Assembly: GCF_900188155.1 (NCBI RefSeq)
Contig: NZ_FZOG01000002.1
Location: 511,845 to 575,844, forward strand
Length of the DNA: 64,000 bases
Source of the DNA: Pseudomonas segetis
GTDB lineage: Bacteria; Pseudomonadota; Gammaproteobacteria; Pseudomonadales; Pseudomonadaceae
Direction: 5' to 3'
The position numbers and the translations under genes are program-made. The notes under the pieces were generated by a model. It saw only the letters and a program-made list of their open reading frames with translations, was not told the DNA's origin and did no database searches. This document shows, piece by piece, positions 25,083 through 33,225 of this stretch (position 1 is its first letter; the number at the start of each line of letters is the position of its first letter).

Positions 25083-25657
25083 CAGCGGTGTGTAAAGATC
25101 AGGACAGCGCCAACCGGCACTGAGCGACTAATTGCCGATAACCCAGCCACTTTGCGCAAGGCATCAAGCCCCTTGAGCAGGTCGAAGTCGGCGGCGTTGA
25201 GCACCAATGGCGCAAGCGTGACAACCTGGAAGCGGTGGTCGTCAAGGCGCGTGGCCAATAGCTCCACCCTATAACTGTGGCTTTGACCGTGCAGCGTCAG
25301 GGTCAAGGGCAGGCTCAATTCAAGTTGCGCGCCCGCCGCAAGCGTACTGATTGGCCGGATATCCAACTGCGCGGACACCCTGGCCTGGGGAAACTTGGCG
25401 ATATCGAATAAAAGTGAACGCATTCGCTCATCACGCAAGGATATCCCGGTGCTGACTGATTCCAGCTCGACCCGCAAACTGGCTTCGCCACTGTCGCTCA
25501 CAGTGCCGTGCAAGGTCAGGAAGCGATGGACTTCGGAGGTATCGAGGTTCTTGGTCGAGATAAATGACAGGCGTGAAGACTCGTTGTCTAGATACCATTT
25601 GGCCTGAGCCGGCAGCACAATGCCCAGGCTCAGCAGTATGGCGAACAACAGGCGCAT
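25082..25657 (-). CDS. YceI family periplasmic protein
   Basis: A 191-aa exported protein with a signal peptide cleaved near PAQA, followed by a YceI/lipocalin-like beta-barrel (WYLDNESSRLSFISTKN at about 22-38, with alternating strands and a conserved SALFDIAKFP-like block). YceI proteins bind isoprenoid-type lipids in the periplasm. The ATG follows CGGAG. The stop overlaps the PLD gene start, so the two are translationally coupled and might act on lipids together, though only the linkage is shown. Confidence 0.88.
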   Translation of the reverse strand: MRLLFAILLSLGIVLPAQAKWYLDNESSRLSFISTKNLDTSEVHRFLTLHGTVSDSGEASLRVELESVSTGISLRDERMRSLLFDIAKFPQARVSAQLDIRPISTLAAGAQLELSLPLTLTLHGQSHSYRVELLATRLDDHRFQVVTLAPLVLNAADFDLLKGLDALRKVAGLSAISRSVPVGAVLIFTHR

Positions 25658-25773
25658 AAATCTCCGAAATCAGCAGGTTGCTTGGCAATTGAGCGCAGCG
25701 GCTCATGCGCAACGATAGCTGCATGAGCACGCCTTGCAAACCCCTGCTGAAATCGACCTCGGTCTAGCCCGCC

Positions 25774-26106
25774 TTACTCAGGCAAGTCCGCAGCCTGCGG
25801 CAACAACTGGCAACCTTGACGCGGCCCGAGCCATTGCGCCGACTGGCTACTGCCCAGGGCGCGCGCCGTCACGCGCTTGTTGGCCACGTCATCGAAGAAT
25901 CCGCTGAGCGGCAGATACTGCTTGGCGTAGCCCACACAATACTGCTCCGGGTTATCCATTACATAGCGGCAAGAGCAATACTCCTTGGCAGTGTAGGCGC
26001 CAAGGATGCCGGGGAATGCCTGCAAGTGCTCGCGATTCAACCATGTCCAGACTGCCAGCAGCGCCAGCAATATGATTAACAACCGGATAAGCAAGCGACG
26101 GATCAT
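25774..26106 (-). CDS. small membrane-anchored Cys-rich hypothetical protein
   Basis: A 110-aa protein. An N-terminal hydrophobic segment (residues 5-21) anchors it, and a periplasmic-type remainder carries four cysteines (YCSCRY, QYC, GCQL) suited to disulfides. It overlaps the upstream serine hydrolase gene by ATGA, so the two are coupled. I do not recognise a known family. The conserved GPRQGCQLLP near the C-terminus resembles sequences in amidase-associated hypotheticals. Confidence 0.6.
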   Translation of the reverse strand: MIRRLLIRLLIILLALLAVWTWLNREHLQAFPGILGAYTAKEYCSCRYVMDNPEQYCVGYAKQYLPLSGFFDDVANKRVTARALGSSQSAQWLGPRQGCQLLPQAADLPE

Positions 26107-27230
26107 GGTTGCACCCTGGCAAAGGCTGCCTGCGCAAGTTTCAGCAGCTGGTTGTGGTTATAACTGCCGTCGCGGTCGTCGGCATAGCGCACGATGATCA
26201 GTTTTTTGCTGGGGATCACATACAGGCTCTGCCCCCAGTGGCCGAGTGCGGCAAAGCTGTCCTGCGGTGCATCCGGCCAGGGCTTGCCAGAGCCATTCAC
26301 GCCCTGGTTCAACCACCACTGGCCACCCGGAACCGCAGCATTGGGTTGTTGCGGATCGGGCTGATAGTTGGCAAAGGCTGTCAGGTTGAAATCCACCCAG
26401 GCCTTGGGCAGTAACTGCTGCTCGCCCCAACGGCCGTCACGCTGCATCAGCAAGCCAACCCTGGCCAGGTCGCGGGCGCTCATATACGCATAGGATGAAC
26501 CGACAAAGGTACCGGTCGGGTCGGTTTCCCAGACCGCGGACTTGATACCCAGCGGTTCGAACAAGGCTGTCCACGGATAGTTCTTGTATTGCTCGGCATC
26601 AAGCATGCCCTTGAGCGCTGCGGCGAGCATGGTGCTGTCACCGCTGGAGTAACGGAAGCGCTGGCCCGGTTCGGCATCGCTTGGATGATTGGCAACAAAG
26701 GCGGCCATGTCATCTCGGCCACGGGTGTAAAGCATGGCCACCACCGATGATTTCAGCGGTGCATACTCGTAATCTTCCTCCCAATCGAGCCCCGACGCCC
26801 AGTTGAGCAAGTGACCCATCTTGATGTCGGGATGCGCCGCCATTGGCGGGTAATAATCAGCCACCGGCGCATCCAGTTTGAAACGTCCCTGGCCGTAGGC
26901 GACACCCAGCACCGCGGCAAAGATGCTCTTGCTCACGGACCAGGTCAGGTGTGGTGTGTCGACCTTGGTTGGTCCGGCATAGCGTTCATAAACAATCTGG
27001 CCATCACGCACCACAAGCAATGCATCGGTACGCACTCCCTTGCGGCTCTGGTCATCACGCGCAGCAAAGGCGTAATCCTCCAGTGCCGCCAGCGCCGATT
27101 GTTGCGCGGCGTCATGGCTGCTGGTTTGCGTCGACCAATCAGGTATCGGCCAGTGCTCGGCGTGGGCCGTGATGCTGGCAAAGCAGAGCAACAGTGCAAA
27201 GCTCAGCCTGGATAAAATTGGAGCGGGCAT
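26103..27230 (-). CDS. serine hydrolase of the class C beta-lactamase fold (nylon-hydrolase-like)
   Basis: A 375-aa exported protein with a signal peptide (residues 1-24). The SxxK nucleophile motif is Ser98-Val-Ser-Lys101. A YSSGDS segment near residue 200 supplies the Tyr general base, and the C-terminal block contains HWGQSLYVIPSKK. This arrangement is that of the EstB/NylB-like serine hydrolases, which hydrolyse esters or amides. True beta-lactamase activity is not indicated. The ribosome-binding site (AAGAGG) precedes the ATG at 27230. Its stop overlaps the next gene by 4 bp. Confidence 0.85.
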   Translation of the reverse strand: MPAPILSRLSFALLLCFASITAHAEHWPIPDWSTQTSSHDAAQQSALAALEDYAFAARDDQSRKGVRTDALLVVRDGQIVYERYAGPTKVDTPHLTWSVSKSIFAAVLGVAYGQGRFKLDAPVADYYPPMAAHPDIKMGHLLNWASGLDWEEDYEYAPLKSSVVAMLYTRGRDDMAAFVANHPSDAEPGQRFRYSSGDSTMLAAALKGMLDAEQYKNYPWTALFEPLGIKSAVWETDPTGTFVGSSYAYMSARDLARVGLLMQRDGRWGEQQLLPKAWVDFNLTAFANYQPDPQQPNAAVPGGQWWLNQGVNGSGKPWPDAPQDSFAALGHWGQSLYVIPSKKLIIVRYADDRDGSYNHNQLLKLAQAAFARVQP

Positions 27231-27330
27231 TGATACGCCTCTTGTCAGTTTCGAGGCAGCACCCTAGCACGGCCAATATGACCGAAATAGTACCGAACGC
27301 GCCGGATTACATGGCAATTAGGCACATCTT

Positions 27331-28119
27331 TTAATCACGCGGCTCGCGAAAGTCATCCTGGCTGAGCAGATCCAAGCCGCACTCGAGGTTTTCAACCCAC
27401 AGCAAAAATGTATTGATCATCTCTTTGCCCACAAAGGGACGCCCGTGCTGGGGCACGATCATCTCGATATCCATTTGCCGAACCATTGCCGCCCACAGCC
27501 GACAGACTTTGTTGCTTGCCATGTAGCGCCGGTGGAAACCGAGCATGTTTGGCACATGGTTCATAAAGTCGTTTACCGGGTTGGCATCATCAACCAGCGA
27601 TGCACCCATATCGCCACTAAACAGGATCTTGCTCAGTGGATCATAGAGCTGGAAGTTACCGACCGAGTGCAGGAAGTGCGCGGGAATGGCTTTCAGTTTG
27701 CTGCGCCCCAGGGCAAATGTCTCACCGCGATCAGGCAAGGCAATAATCCGGTCATAGGTCGATATGCCGTGGTTTATGGCCAGGTAATTGGCCGTCAAGT
27801 GCGGCAGGAATCGCGCCCACAGTTTTGAGCAGATCACTTTGGCGCGGGTGTGCAACAACCACTTGTCCAGCGAAGCGATAATGTCCGGGTCTTGGTGGGA
27901 GGCAAAAATATAGGTAAGGTCCTGGACCTCTATGTACCTCGATAACCCCAGCGAAAGCGGTGTGTAGGTCAGGTCACCGCCCGGATCGAGAAGCAGGTAC
28001 TGATCATCATTGATAATCAGGAATTGGTTGGACTGTACGCCTTCGCCGCTGACCAGGTCATCAAACATCAGGCATTGATGGCCATCTTTCTCAAACAACA
28101 CAATTGGCTCGCGGCGCAT
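27331..28119 (-). CDS. ODP-type diiron metallo-beta-lactamase-fold protein
   Basis: A 262-aa protein with the metallo-beta-lactamase fold of flavodiiron proteins but no flavodoxin domain. Metal-binding residues are His75-x-Asp77-x-Asp79 (HQDPD), His148 (HFLHS), Asp170 (FSGDMG) and a late His (PQHGRPF). In flavodiiron proteins the first motif is HxExD; here it is HxDxD, which appears in the oxygen-binding diiron protein (ODP) group known from Treponema chemotaxis. It may sense or reduce O2 in the cytoplasm. No chemotaxis gene is nearby. The start at 28119 follows GGGAGAG. Confidence 0.82.
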   Translation of the reverse strand: MRREPIVLFEKDGHQCLMFDDLVSGEGVQSNQFLIINDDQYLLLDPGGDLTYTPLSLGLSRYIEVQDLTYIFASHQDPDIIASLDKWLLHTRAKVICSKLWARFLPHLTANYLAINHGISTYDRIIALPDRGETFALGRSKLKAIPAHFLHSVGNFQLYDPLSKILFSGDMGASLVDDANPVNDFMNHVPNMLGFHRRYMASNKVCRLWAAMVRQMDIEMIVPQHGRPFVGKEMINTFLLWVENLECGLDLLSQDDFREPRD

Positions 28120-28189
28120 GGATTTGTTCTCTCCCCAAACCAAGCGACGTTAGCCAGCTTGCACCGACTTGTTACTGACCTGGGTCAAC

Positions 28190-29089
28190 TCAACTCGCGA
28201 AAACCTGGCCGGCCAATTGCGCCAGGGCTTTTTGCAAACGCGCCTGGCGCGCACTCCTGGCAATGGACATCAATGCCTTATCACGCTGCCAAAGTGCCGC
28301 CCAGTGCTCATCACCGGCCGCCAGCGCATGATCCAGTTCAGGGCCCAATGCCGCGAACTGGGCGAACAGGCCGCCAAGCAACACATGGGTGGTGGGCGCC
28401 TTGGCGCTCGCCCTGCTGACCTCGGCACAGCCACTGAGCAGGCCCAGCAAACGCAACTGCAGATCCACGGGCCAGGCAGACTCGTGCCCGATGCCGTATA
28501 ACCAGGCGCATATCGCAGCCAGCACATGCAGGTCTTCGATACTGCGGAAGGGCTTTACATAATCATCCCAACCATCGCCAGGCAGGCGTTCACAAGCGGC
28601 CTGGTCGAGCTGCAACCGGGCGTGGCTGACATCCGGCATAAAGCCCAGCGCAGGCAATTGCTCAACTTGCACGCCTGCAGCGCCGTTGGCCACCACAGTA
28701 ACCGCGACCTGCGGCGCGAGCCCATCGCCCTCCTCCCGCGCCGCCACCAGCAGCCACTGCGCGGCATCACCAGCGGTGACAAAATCCTTGCGGCCGCTGA
28801 GCTGTAACTGACTCAAGCGAGTCTGCATGTCAGCAGGCCGAACGCTTCTGTTCTCGGTGACGCAGAGTGCCCCCAGCGTCCAGGGCGCCGATTGCCAGAG
28901 CGCGCGCAAGGCGCCCTGGTATCCAGCCAGGAACGCCAGCCCGGGAGTTGGCGCCAAACGCCCACCCAGCACGGCCAGCTCGAAAGCTGATGGCTCTGCC
29001 AGGTGCTCAAGCAAAGCGGTGTACCAATCGTCGAGCGCCTGTCCATCCGCCATCCGCTGGCAGGGTTGCAACAACTTGTCCCAAGGCAT
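28190..29089 (-). CDS. acyl-CoA dehydrogenase-like protein (short)
   Basis: A 299-aa protein with the middle beta-sheet domain (ENRSVRPADMQ, then RKDFVTAGDAAQWLLVAAR) and a C-terminal helical region of the acyl-CoA dehydrogenase fold. Typical members have 380-400 aa; the N-terminal helical domain is shortened and no clear catalytic Glu is visible, so FAD binding and activity are uncertain. The start at 29089 is chosen for AGAGGA upstream; a frame continues to 29131. It is divergent from olsB. Confidence 0.6.
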   Translation of the reverse strand: MPWDKLLQPCQRMADGQALDDWYTALLEHLAEPSAFELAVLGGRLAPTPGLAFLAGYQGALRALWQSAPWTLGALCVTENRSVRPADMQTRLSQLQLSGRKDFVTAGDAAQWLLVAAREEGDGLAPQVAVTVVANGAAGVQVEQLPALGFMPDVSHARLQLDQAACERLPGDGWDDYVKPFRSIEDLHVLAAICAWLYGIGHESAWPVDLQLRLLGLLSGCAEVSRASAKAPTTHVLLGGLFAQFAALGPELDHALAAGDEHWAALWQRDKALMSIARSARQARLQKALAQLAGQVFAS

Positions 29090-29124
29090 GGGTCTGTCCT
29101 CTGCAGTATTGCGTTGAGCGGGCG

Positions 29125-29153
29125 CTGTCACACAAGCATCACCAAAGCTTCAC
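29125..29153 (+). promoter_or_regulatory. candidate PhoB-binding Pho box, three half-sites
   Basis: CTGTCAC at 29125, GCATCAC at 29136 and GCTTCAC at 29147 are 7-bp elements at exactly 11-bp spacing, the geometry of tandem PhoB dimer sites. They sit about 130 bp before olsB. Ornithine-lipid synthesis is known to rise on phosphate starvation in Pseudomonas. The first half-site is a near match to the consensus and the others are weaker. Confidence 0.55.
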
Positions 29154-29282
29154 AGTGATGACACCCGCCCTACTTAGCCTGAGCTTGCCTAACAAGACTG
29201 ATCGACTGCAAGGCATTGAGCCGGTTTTCGAACAACAAGGTTCGACAACAGCACAGGACAGTCGGCTAACGGAGAGAACGTT

Positions 29283-30035
29283 ATGACTCAGGTAGCGCAC
29301 GACAAAAGCACTGCAACTCGCCGCTTGCAAGCTGAACGACTGATTGGCAGTTCCGCGCTTAAAGAAGCCCAGGCACTGCGCTTTCGCGTATTCAGCAGTG
29401 AGTTTGATGCAAAGCTCAAGGGTGCCGAATTCGGCCTGGACATGGATGACTACGACGTTCACTGCAGCCACATCGGCGTGCGCGACCTCAGCACGGGCGA
29501 GCTTGTGGCGACCACGCGTCTGCTCGATCATCAAGCGGCTGCCAGCCTGGGGCATTTTTACAGCGAGCAAGAGTTCAGCCTGCACGGCCTGGCGCATTTG
29601 CAGGGACCAGTGCTTGAAATCGGTCGCACCTGCGTCGCCCCGGCCTACCGCAATGGGGGCACTATCGCCGTGCTCTGGAGCGAACTGGCGGAAGTCCTCA
29701 ACCAGGGCAGCTACAGCTACCTGATGGGCTGCGCGAGCATACCCATGCAAGATGGTGGCATTCAGGCCCAGGCCATCATGCAACGCCTGCGCGAGCGTTA
29801 CCTGTGCACCGAACACCTCCGCGCCGAGCCCAAGACGCCACTGCCAAACCTGGATATCCCCGGCAACATCATTGCCGAGATGCCACCATTGCTCAAAGCC
29901 TACATGCGCCTGGGCGCGAAGATCTGCGGTGAGCCCTGCTGGGACCCGGACTTCCATGTGGCCGACGTGTTCATTCTGTTAAAACGCGATGAACTGTGCC
30001 CGCGTTATGCCCGTCACTTCAAAGCGGTGGGCTGA
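29283..30035 (+). CDS. olsB: L-ornithine N(alpha)-acyltransferase OlsB
   Basis: Transfers a 3-hydroxyacyl chain from acyl-ACP to the alpha-amino group of ornithine, the first step of ornithine-lipid synthesis. The 250-aa protein has the GNAT-type core with [18 protein letters not shown] (about 49-66), ATTRLL, a [12 protein letters not shown] signature at about 108-120, and the C-terminal [17 protein letters not shown] block typical of OlsB. The ATG follows GGAGAG. It is the first gene of the olsBA pair and probably a phosphate-starvation gene. Confidence 0.92.
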   Translation: MTQVAHDKSTATRRLQAERLIGSSALKEAQALRFRVFSSEFDAKLKGAEFGLDMDDYDVHCSHIGVRDLSTGELVATTRLLDHQAAASLGHFYSEQEFSLHGLAHLQGPVLEIGRTCVAPAYRNGGTIAVLWSELAEVLNQGSYSYLMGCASIPMQDGGIQAQAIMQRLRERYLCTEHLRAEPKTPLPNLDIPGNIIAEMPPLLKAYMRLGAKICGEPCWDPDFHVADVFILLKRDELCPRYARHFKAVG

Positions 30036-30092
30036 TGCGCACAGGCGCTTGCAGCCTGTACACTTGGTCGTTTCGCCAGCCATGGGGGCCCA

Positions 30093-30881
30093 ATGATTAA
30101 ACTGCGCCTGTATTTCCGCCTGTTGCGCCTGCTTGCAGTCATCGGCCTTGGAGCCTTGCTGGCTGGCGTTATCAGCGTTGCCGAACGTATCGTCAAGCAT
30201 GACCTGATGAGCACCCGCCAACGCCTGACCCGCTGGTTCATGGCACGCCTCAGCGCGGCTTTGCCGTTTCGCGTCAGGGTCAGCGGAAGGCTGCCGGAAA
30301 CGCCAATGATGTGGGTCAGCAACCACATTTCCTGGACCGATATTCCACTGCTGGGCATGCTTGCTCCGCTTTCGTTCCTGTCCAAAGCCGAAGTGCGCAG
30401 CTGGCCAGTGGCTGGCTGGCTGGCGCAAAAAGCCGGCACCTTGTTCATTCGCCGGGGCGCGGGCGATAGCACGGTGCTCAACCAGCAACTGAGTCGCCAC
30501 TTGCAGCAATCGCGCAACCTGCTGATGTTCCCGGAAGGTACAACCACCGACGGACAGGCAGTACGCACCTTTCATGGCCGCTTGTTGAGCAGTGCGATTG
30601 ATAGCTCGGTGGCACTGCAACCGGTGGCAATTCGTTACCTACGCAATGGCAAGCGCGATGAAATTGCCCCCTTTATTGGCGATGACGACATGCTCTCGCA
30701 TCTGTTGCGCCTGTTTCGCAGCGACCGCGCCGAAGTCGAGATCCAGTTGCTGACGCCCATTGCAAGCCACGACCTCAACCGCAACGCCTTGGCACGCCAG
30801 GCCCAGACGGCAATCACAGCGGCATTGTTTGGCAGCAACTTAGCGCCGGCTACCAGCGACAGTGAGCTCGAAGCGGCCTAG
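30093..30881 (+). CDS. olsA: lyso-ornithine lipid O-acyltransferase OlsA
   Basis: Adds the second acyl chain to lyso-ornithine lipid at the inner membrane. A PlsC-type 262-aa protein with an N-terminal membrane helix (about 10-28), the HX4D catalytic motif NHISWTD (His78, Asp83) and FPEGTTTDG at about 146-154. The gene lies 57 bp after olsB. Its last 4 bp overlap the convergent ACP phosphodiesterase gene. Confidence 0.9.
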   Translation: MIKLRLYFRLLRLLAVIGLGALLAGVISVAERIVKHDLMSTRQRLTRWFMARLSAALPFRVRVSGRLPETPMMWVSNHISWTDIPLLGMLAPLSFLSKAEVRSWPVAGWLAQKAGTLFIRRGAGDSTVLNQQLSRHLQQSRNLLMFPEGTTTDGQAVRTFHGRLLSSAIDSSVALQPVAIRYLRNGKRDEIAPFIGDDDMLSHLLRLFRSDRAEVEIQLLTPIASHDLNRNALARQAQTAITAALFGSNLAPATSDSELEAA

Positions 30882-31459
30882 CCCAAGGCCAACTGCTCGG
30901 CGACGTAGGCTTGCAACTGCGGATAGAACAGCTGGAAGTCACCCATCAGCGGCTGATACAGCTGTTTCAGTTCAGCCATTGAACCGGCCAGCCCTTCGGG
31001 GCGCGACAAGCGCCGCTGCATGCCGTAAATCACTTGCTCCAACACGGCAAAGTCGGTGTAGCTACCGAGCCAGTCTTGCGCAGCCATGCGTGGTGCAATA
31101 TATGCCAGCCGTTCAGGCAGTTCAGGCTCATCGTTCAAGACCTGGTAAACCCGGGTCGTGAACCGCTCAAGCGGCTCATCGCTGAACTGCCTCCAGTTCA
31201 AGGCCAGGCAATGGTCAAAGAACAGATCCAGCAAAATGCCTGAGTAACGCCTGCGCGCCGCAGGGAACCGAGCCCGAGCTTGCAGTTGCAGCGGGTGGTT
31301 GTCGGTGAATACATCAATCCGCCGATGCAGGCGAATTGCCGCCTCGATATCGGACGGCCGCTGACCTGCAAGCGGACCCTTGACGAAGTCACCGTAGAGA
31401 CTGCCGAGCAACTGGGCCGGCGCATTGCCGCCTAGATGAAGGTGTGCAAGATAGTTCAT
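30878..31459 (-). CDS. acpH: acyl carrier protein phosphodiesterase (AcpH)
   Basis: Removes the 4'-phosphopantetheine arm from holo-ACP, making apo-ACP. The 193-aa protein starts MNYLAHLHLGG and has the GDFVKG region, the RLHRRIDVFTDNH metal-binding segment and FDHCLA near residue 82, conserved in the AcpH family. Being convergent with and overlapping olsA by four bases, the two might be separated by antisense or structural effects; no terminator is seen between them. The ribosome-binding site before ATG 31459 is AGGTAAGC. Confidence 0.85.
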   Translation of the reverse strand: MNYLAHLHLGGNAPAQLLGSLYGDFVKGPLAGQRPSDIEAAIRLHRRIDVFTDNHPLQLQARARFPAARRRYSGILLDLFFDHCLALNWRQFSDEPLERFTTRVYQVLNDEPELPERLAYIAPRMAAQDWLGSYTDFAVLEQVIYGMQRRLSRPEGLAGSMAELKQLYQPLMGDFQLFYPQLQAYVAEQLALG

Positions 31460-31570
31460 GGCGACAGCTTACCTGTTCTTGCGCCTGCGCAATATTGGCG
31501 AGCCAGCAAAACACGCCCTGAATGGCTGCGACAGCTTTATCAATGATGTCGATAAAGGCTATCGGCACAA

Positions 31571-31624
31571 ACGATCTGTATATCGTGCAAACCCGATATA
31601 AAGTTCGTCCCAAGCCGATATAAA
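31571..31624 (+). promoter_or_regulatory. repeated operator-like sites upstream of pyeR
   Basis: ACGAT/ATCGT inverted elements at 31571-31586 (6-nt spacer) are followed by two direct copies of CCGATATAAA at 31593-31602 and 31615-31624, whose starts are 22 bp apart (two helical turns). Their place directly before the ArsR gene suggests repressor autoregulation. Confidence 0.5.
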
Positions 31625-31659
31625 CCTACCGGCCACAAACAGATCGCGGAGGTAATCCC

Positions 31660-31971
31660 ATGAGCCAGCAACAACTCGACCTTGATGAAATAGTCAAAGC
31701 CCTGGCTCATCCGGTTCGCCGTGACATTCTGGCGTGGTTGAAAACCCCTGAGGCGTATTTTGCCGATCAGGATCATCCACTGGAGATCGGTGTTTGTGCC
31801 GGCAAGATTGATCAACGCACCGGGCTTTCCCAATCAAGCGTCTCCGCCCACCTGCGCACGTTGCAGAAAGCGGGCCTGATCACCAGCAAGAAAGTTGGCC
31901 AGTGGCACTTCTTCAAACGTAACGAACCAACCATTCAAGCCTTTCTGAGCCAGCTCAGCCAACAGCTTTGA
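31660..31971 (+). CDS. pyeR: ArsR-family repressor PyeR
   Basis: A 103-aa winged-helix repressor. The helix-turn-helix region is GLSQSSVSAHLRTLQKAGLI, about residues 55-74. Known ArsR metal-binding Cys sites are absent; only one Cys occurs, so a redox or organic ligand is more likely than a metal. In P. aeruginosa PyeR controls a three-gene set with a transporter and a xenobiotic reductase, and the same order is found here. The ATG follows GGAGG. Gene gap to pyeM is 43 bp. Confidence 0.88.
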   Translation: MSQQQLDLDEIVKALAHPVRRDILAWLKTPEAYFADQDHPLEIGVCAGKIDQRTGLSQSSVSAHLRTLQKAGLITSKKVGQWHFFKRNEPTIQAFLSQLSQQL

Positions 31972-32014
31972 GTCTGATTATTCAATCCACATTCTTGATA
32001 GCGGAGCCGCGGGT

Positions 32015-33205
32015 ATGCCCATTGCGCTAATAGTTCTTGCTTTATCTGCGTTTGCCATCGGCACCACAGAATTCGTGATCATGGGCCTGTTGCCTGAAGT
32101 CGCAACGGACCTGTCCGTTTCAATTCCTGGCGCCGGTTGGCTGGTGACAGGTTATGCCCTGGGCGTCGCGATTGGTGCCCCGATCATGGCCCTGGCGACC
32201 TCCAGCTGGCCGCGCAAAGCCGCGCTGATGACCCTGATGAGCATTTTTATCGCCGGCAACCTGTTCTGCGCGCTGGCACCCGATTATCAAATGCTTATGG
32301 CCGCTCGCATCGTCACCGCACTCTGTCATGGCGCCTTCTTTGGCATCGGCTCGGTTGTCGCTGCCAGCCTGGTGCCAGCCAACCGCCGCGCCTCTGCAGT
32401 TGCCCTGATGTTTACCGGTTTGACCCTGGCCAACGTACTTGGCGTACCGCTGGGAACCGCCCTTGGCCAGGCAGCGGGCTGGCGCTCGACGTTCTGGGCC
32501 GTCACCCTGATTGGTGTACTCGCCCTGATTGGTTTGTGGCGTTACCTGCCAAACCGGCATGACGCTGAAAAAGCCGATCTGCGCAGCGAAATTCGTGCAC
32601 TCAACAACGCAGGCTTATGGTTGGCGCTGAGCACCACCGTGCTGTTCTCTGCCTCGATGTTTGCCTTGTTCACCTACATTGCCCCGCTGCTCGGCGAAGT
32701 CACCGGCGTATCGCCCCATGGCATCACCCTGACGCTGCTGCTGATTGGCCTCGGCCTGACCCTGGGCAATGTGCTCGGCGGGCGTTTTGCTGATCGCCAG
32801 TTGAAACTCACCCTGATCACAGTATTCGCCTCCATGGCGACTATCTCAACGCTCTTTAGCTGGACCAGCCAGGCACTGATTCCTGCTGAGATCACCTTGT
32901 TCCTGTGGGCCGTGGCAGCCTTTGCCGCCGTGCCTGCATTGCAAGTCAACGTCGTGACCTTCGGTAGCGGTGCTCCCAACCTGGTCTCAACCCTGAATAT
33001 CGGCGCATTTAACGTCGGCAACGCCCTTGGCGCCTGGCTCGGTGGCGTGGTTATCGCCCAGGGCTTCGGCCTCTCAAGTGTGCCTTTTGCCGCCGCTGCC
33101 CTGGCTGTTCTGGCGCTGTTTGCCCTTTTACTGACCTACAACACGCGTCGACCTGACGCAGTAACTGCCACTGAACCGACTGCAACTTTTGCACTCAACG
33201 AATAA
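32015..33205 (+). CDS. pyeM: MFS transporter PyeM (DHA1 family)
   Basis: A 396-aa 12-helix major-facilitator drug:proton antiporter, starting MPIALIVLALSAFAIGTTEFVIMG, the DHA1/SotB-like first helix. Motif A-like and motif C segments (ALGVAIGAPIMA) are in the first half. It probably exports an organic compound across the inner membrane. It is cotranscribed with pyeR and xenB. Confidence 0.88.
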   Translation: MPIALIVLALSAFAIGTTEFVIMGLLPEVATDLSVSIPGAGWLVTGYALGVAIGAPIMALATSSWPRKAALMTLMSIFIAGNLFCALAPDYQMLMAARIVTALCHGAFFGIGSVVAASLVPANRRASAVALMFTGLTLANVLGVPLGTALGQAAGWRSTFWAVTLIGVLALIGLWRYLPNRHDAEKADLRSEIRALNNAGLWLALSTTVLFSASMFALFTYIAPLLGEVTGVSPHGITLTLLLIGLGLTLGNVLGGRFADRQLKLTLITVFASMATISTLFSWTSQALIPAEITLFLWAVAAFAAVPALQVNVVTFGSGAPNLVSTLNIGAFNVGNALGAWLGGVVIAQGFGLSSVPFAAAALAVLALFALLLTYNTRRPDAVTATEPTATFALNE

Positions 33206-33225
33206 TCCTGATGGAGAACCAAGCA

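Noticed and set aside
26103..27230. Antibiotic-resistance class C beta-lactamase
   Set aside because: The SxxK motif and Tyr segment fit esterase/NylB-like serine hydrolases; the KTG-type and YAN features expected for AmpC are not seen, and there is no ampR neighbour.
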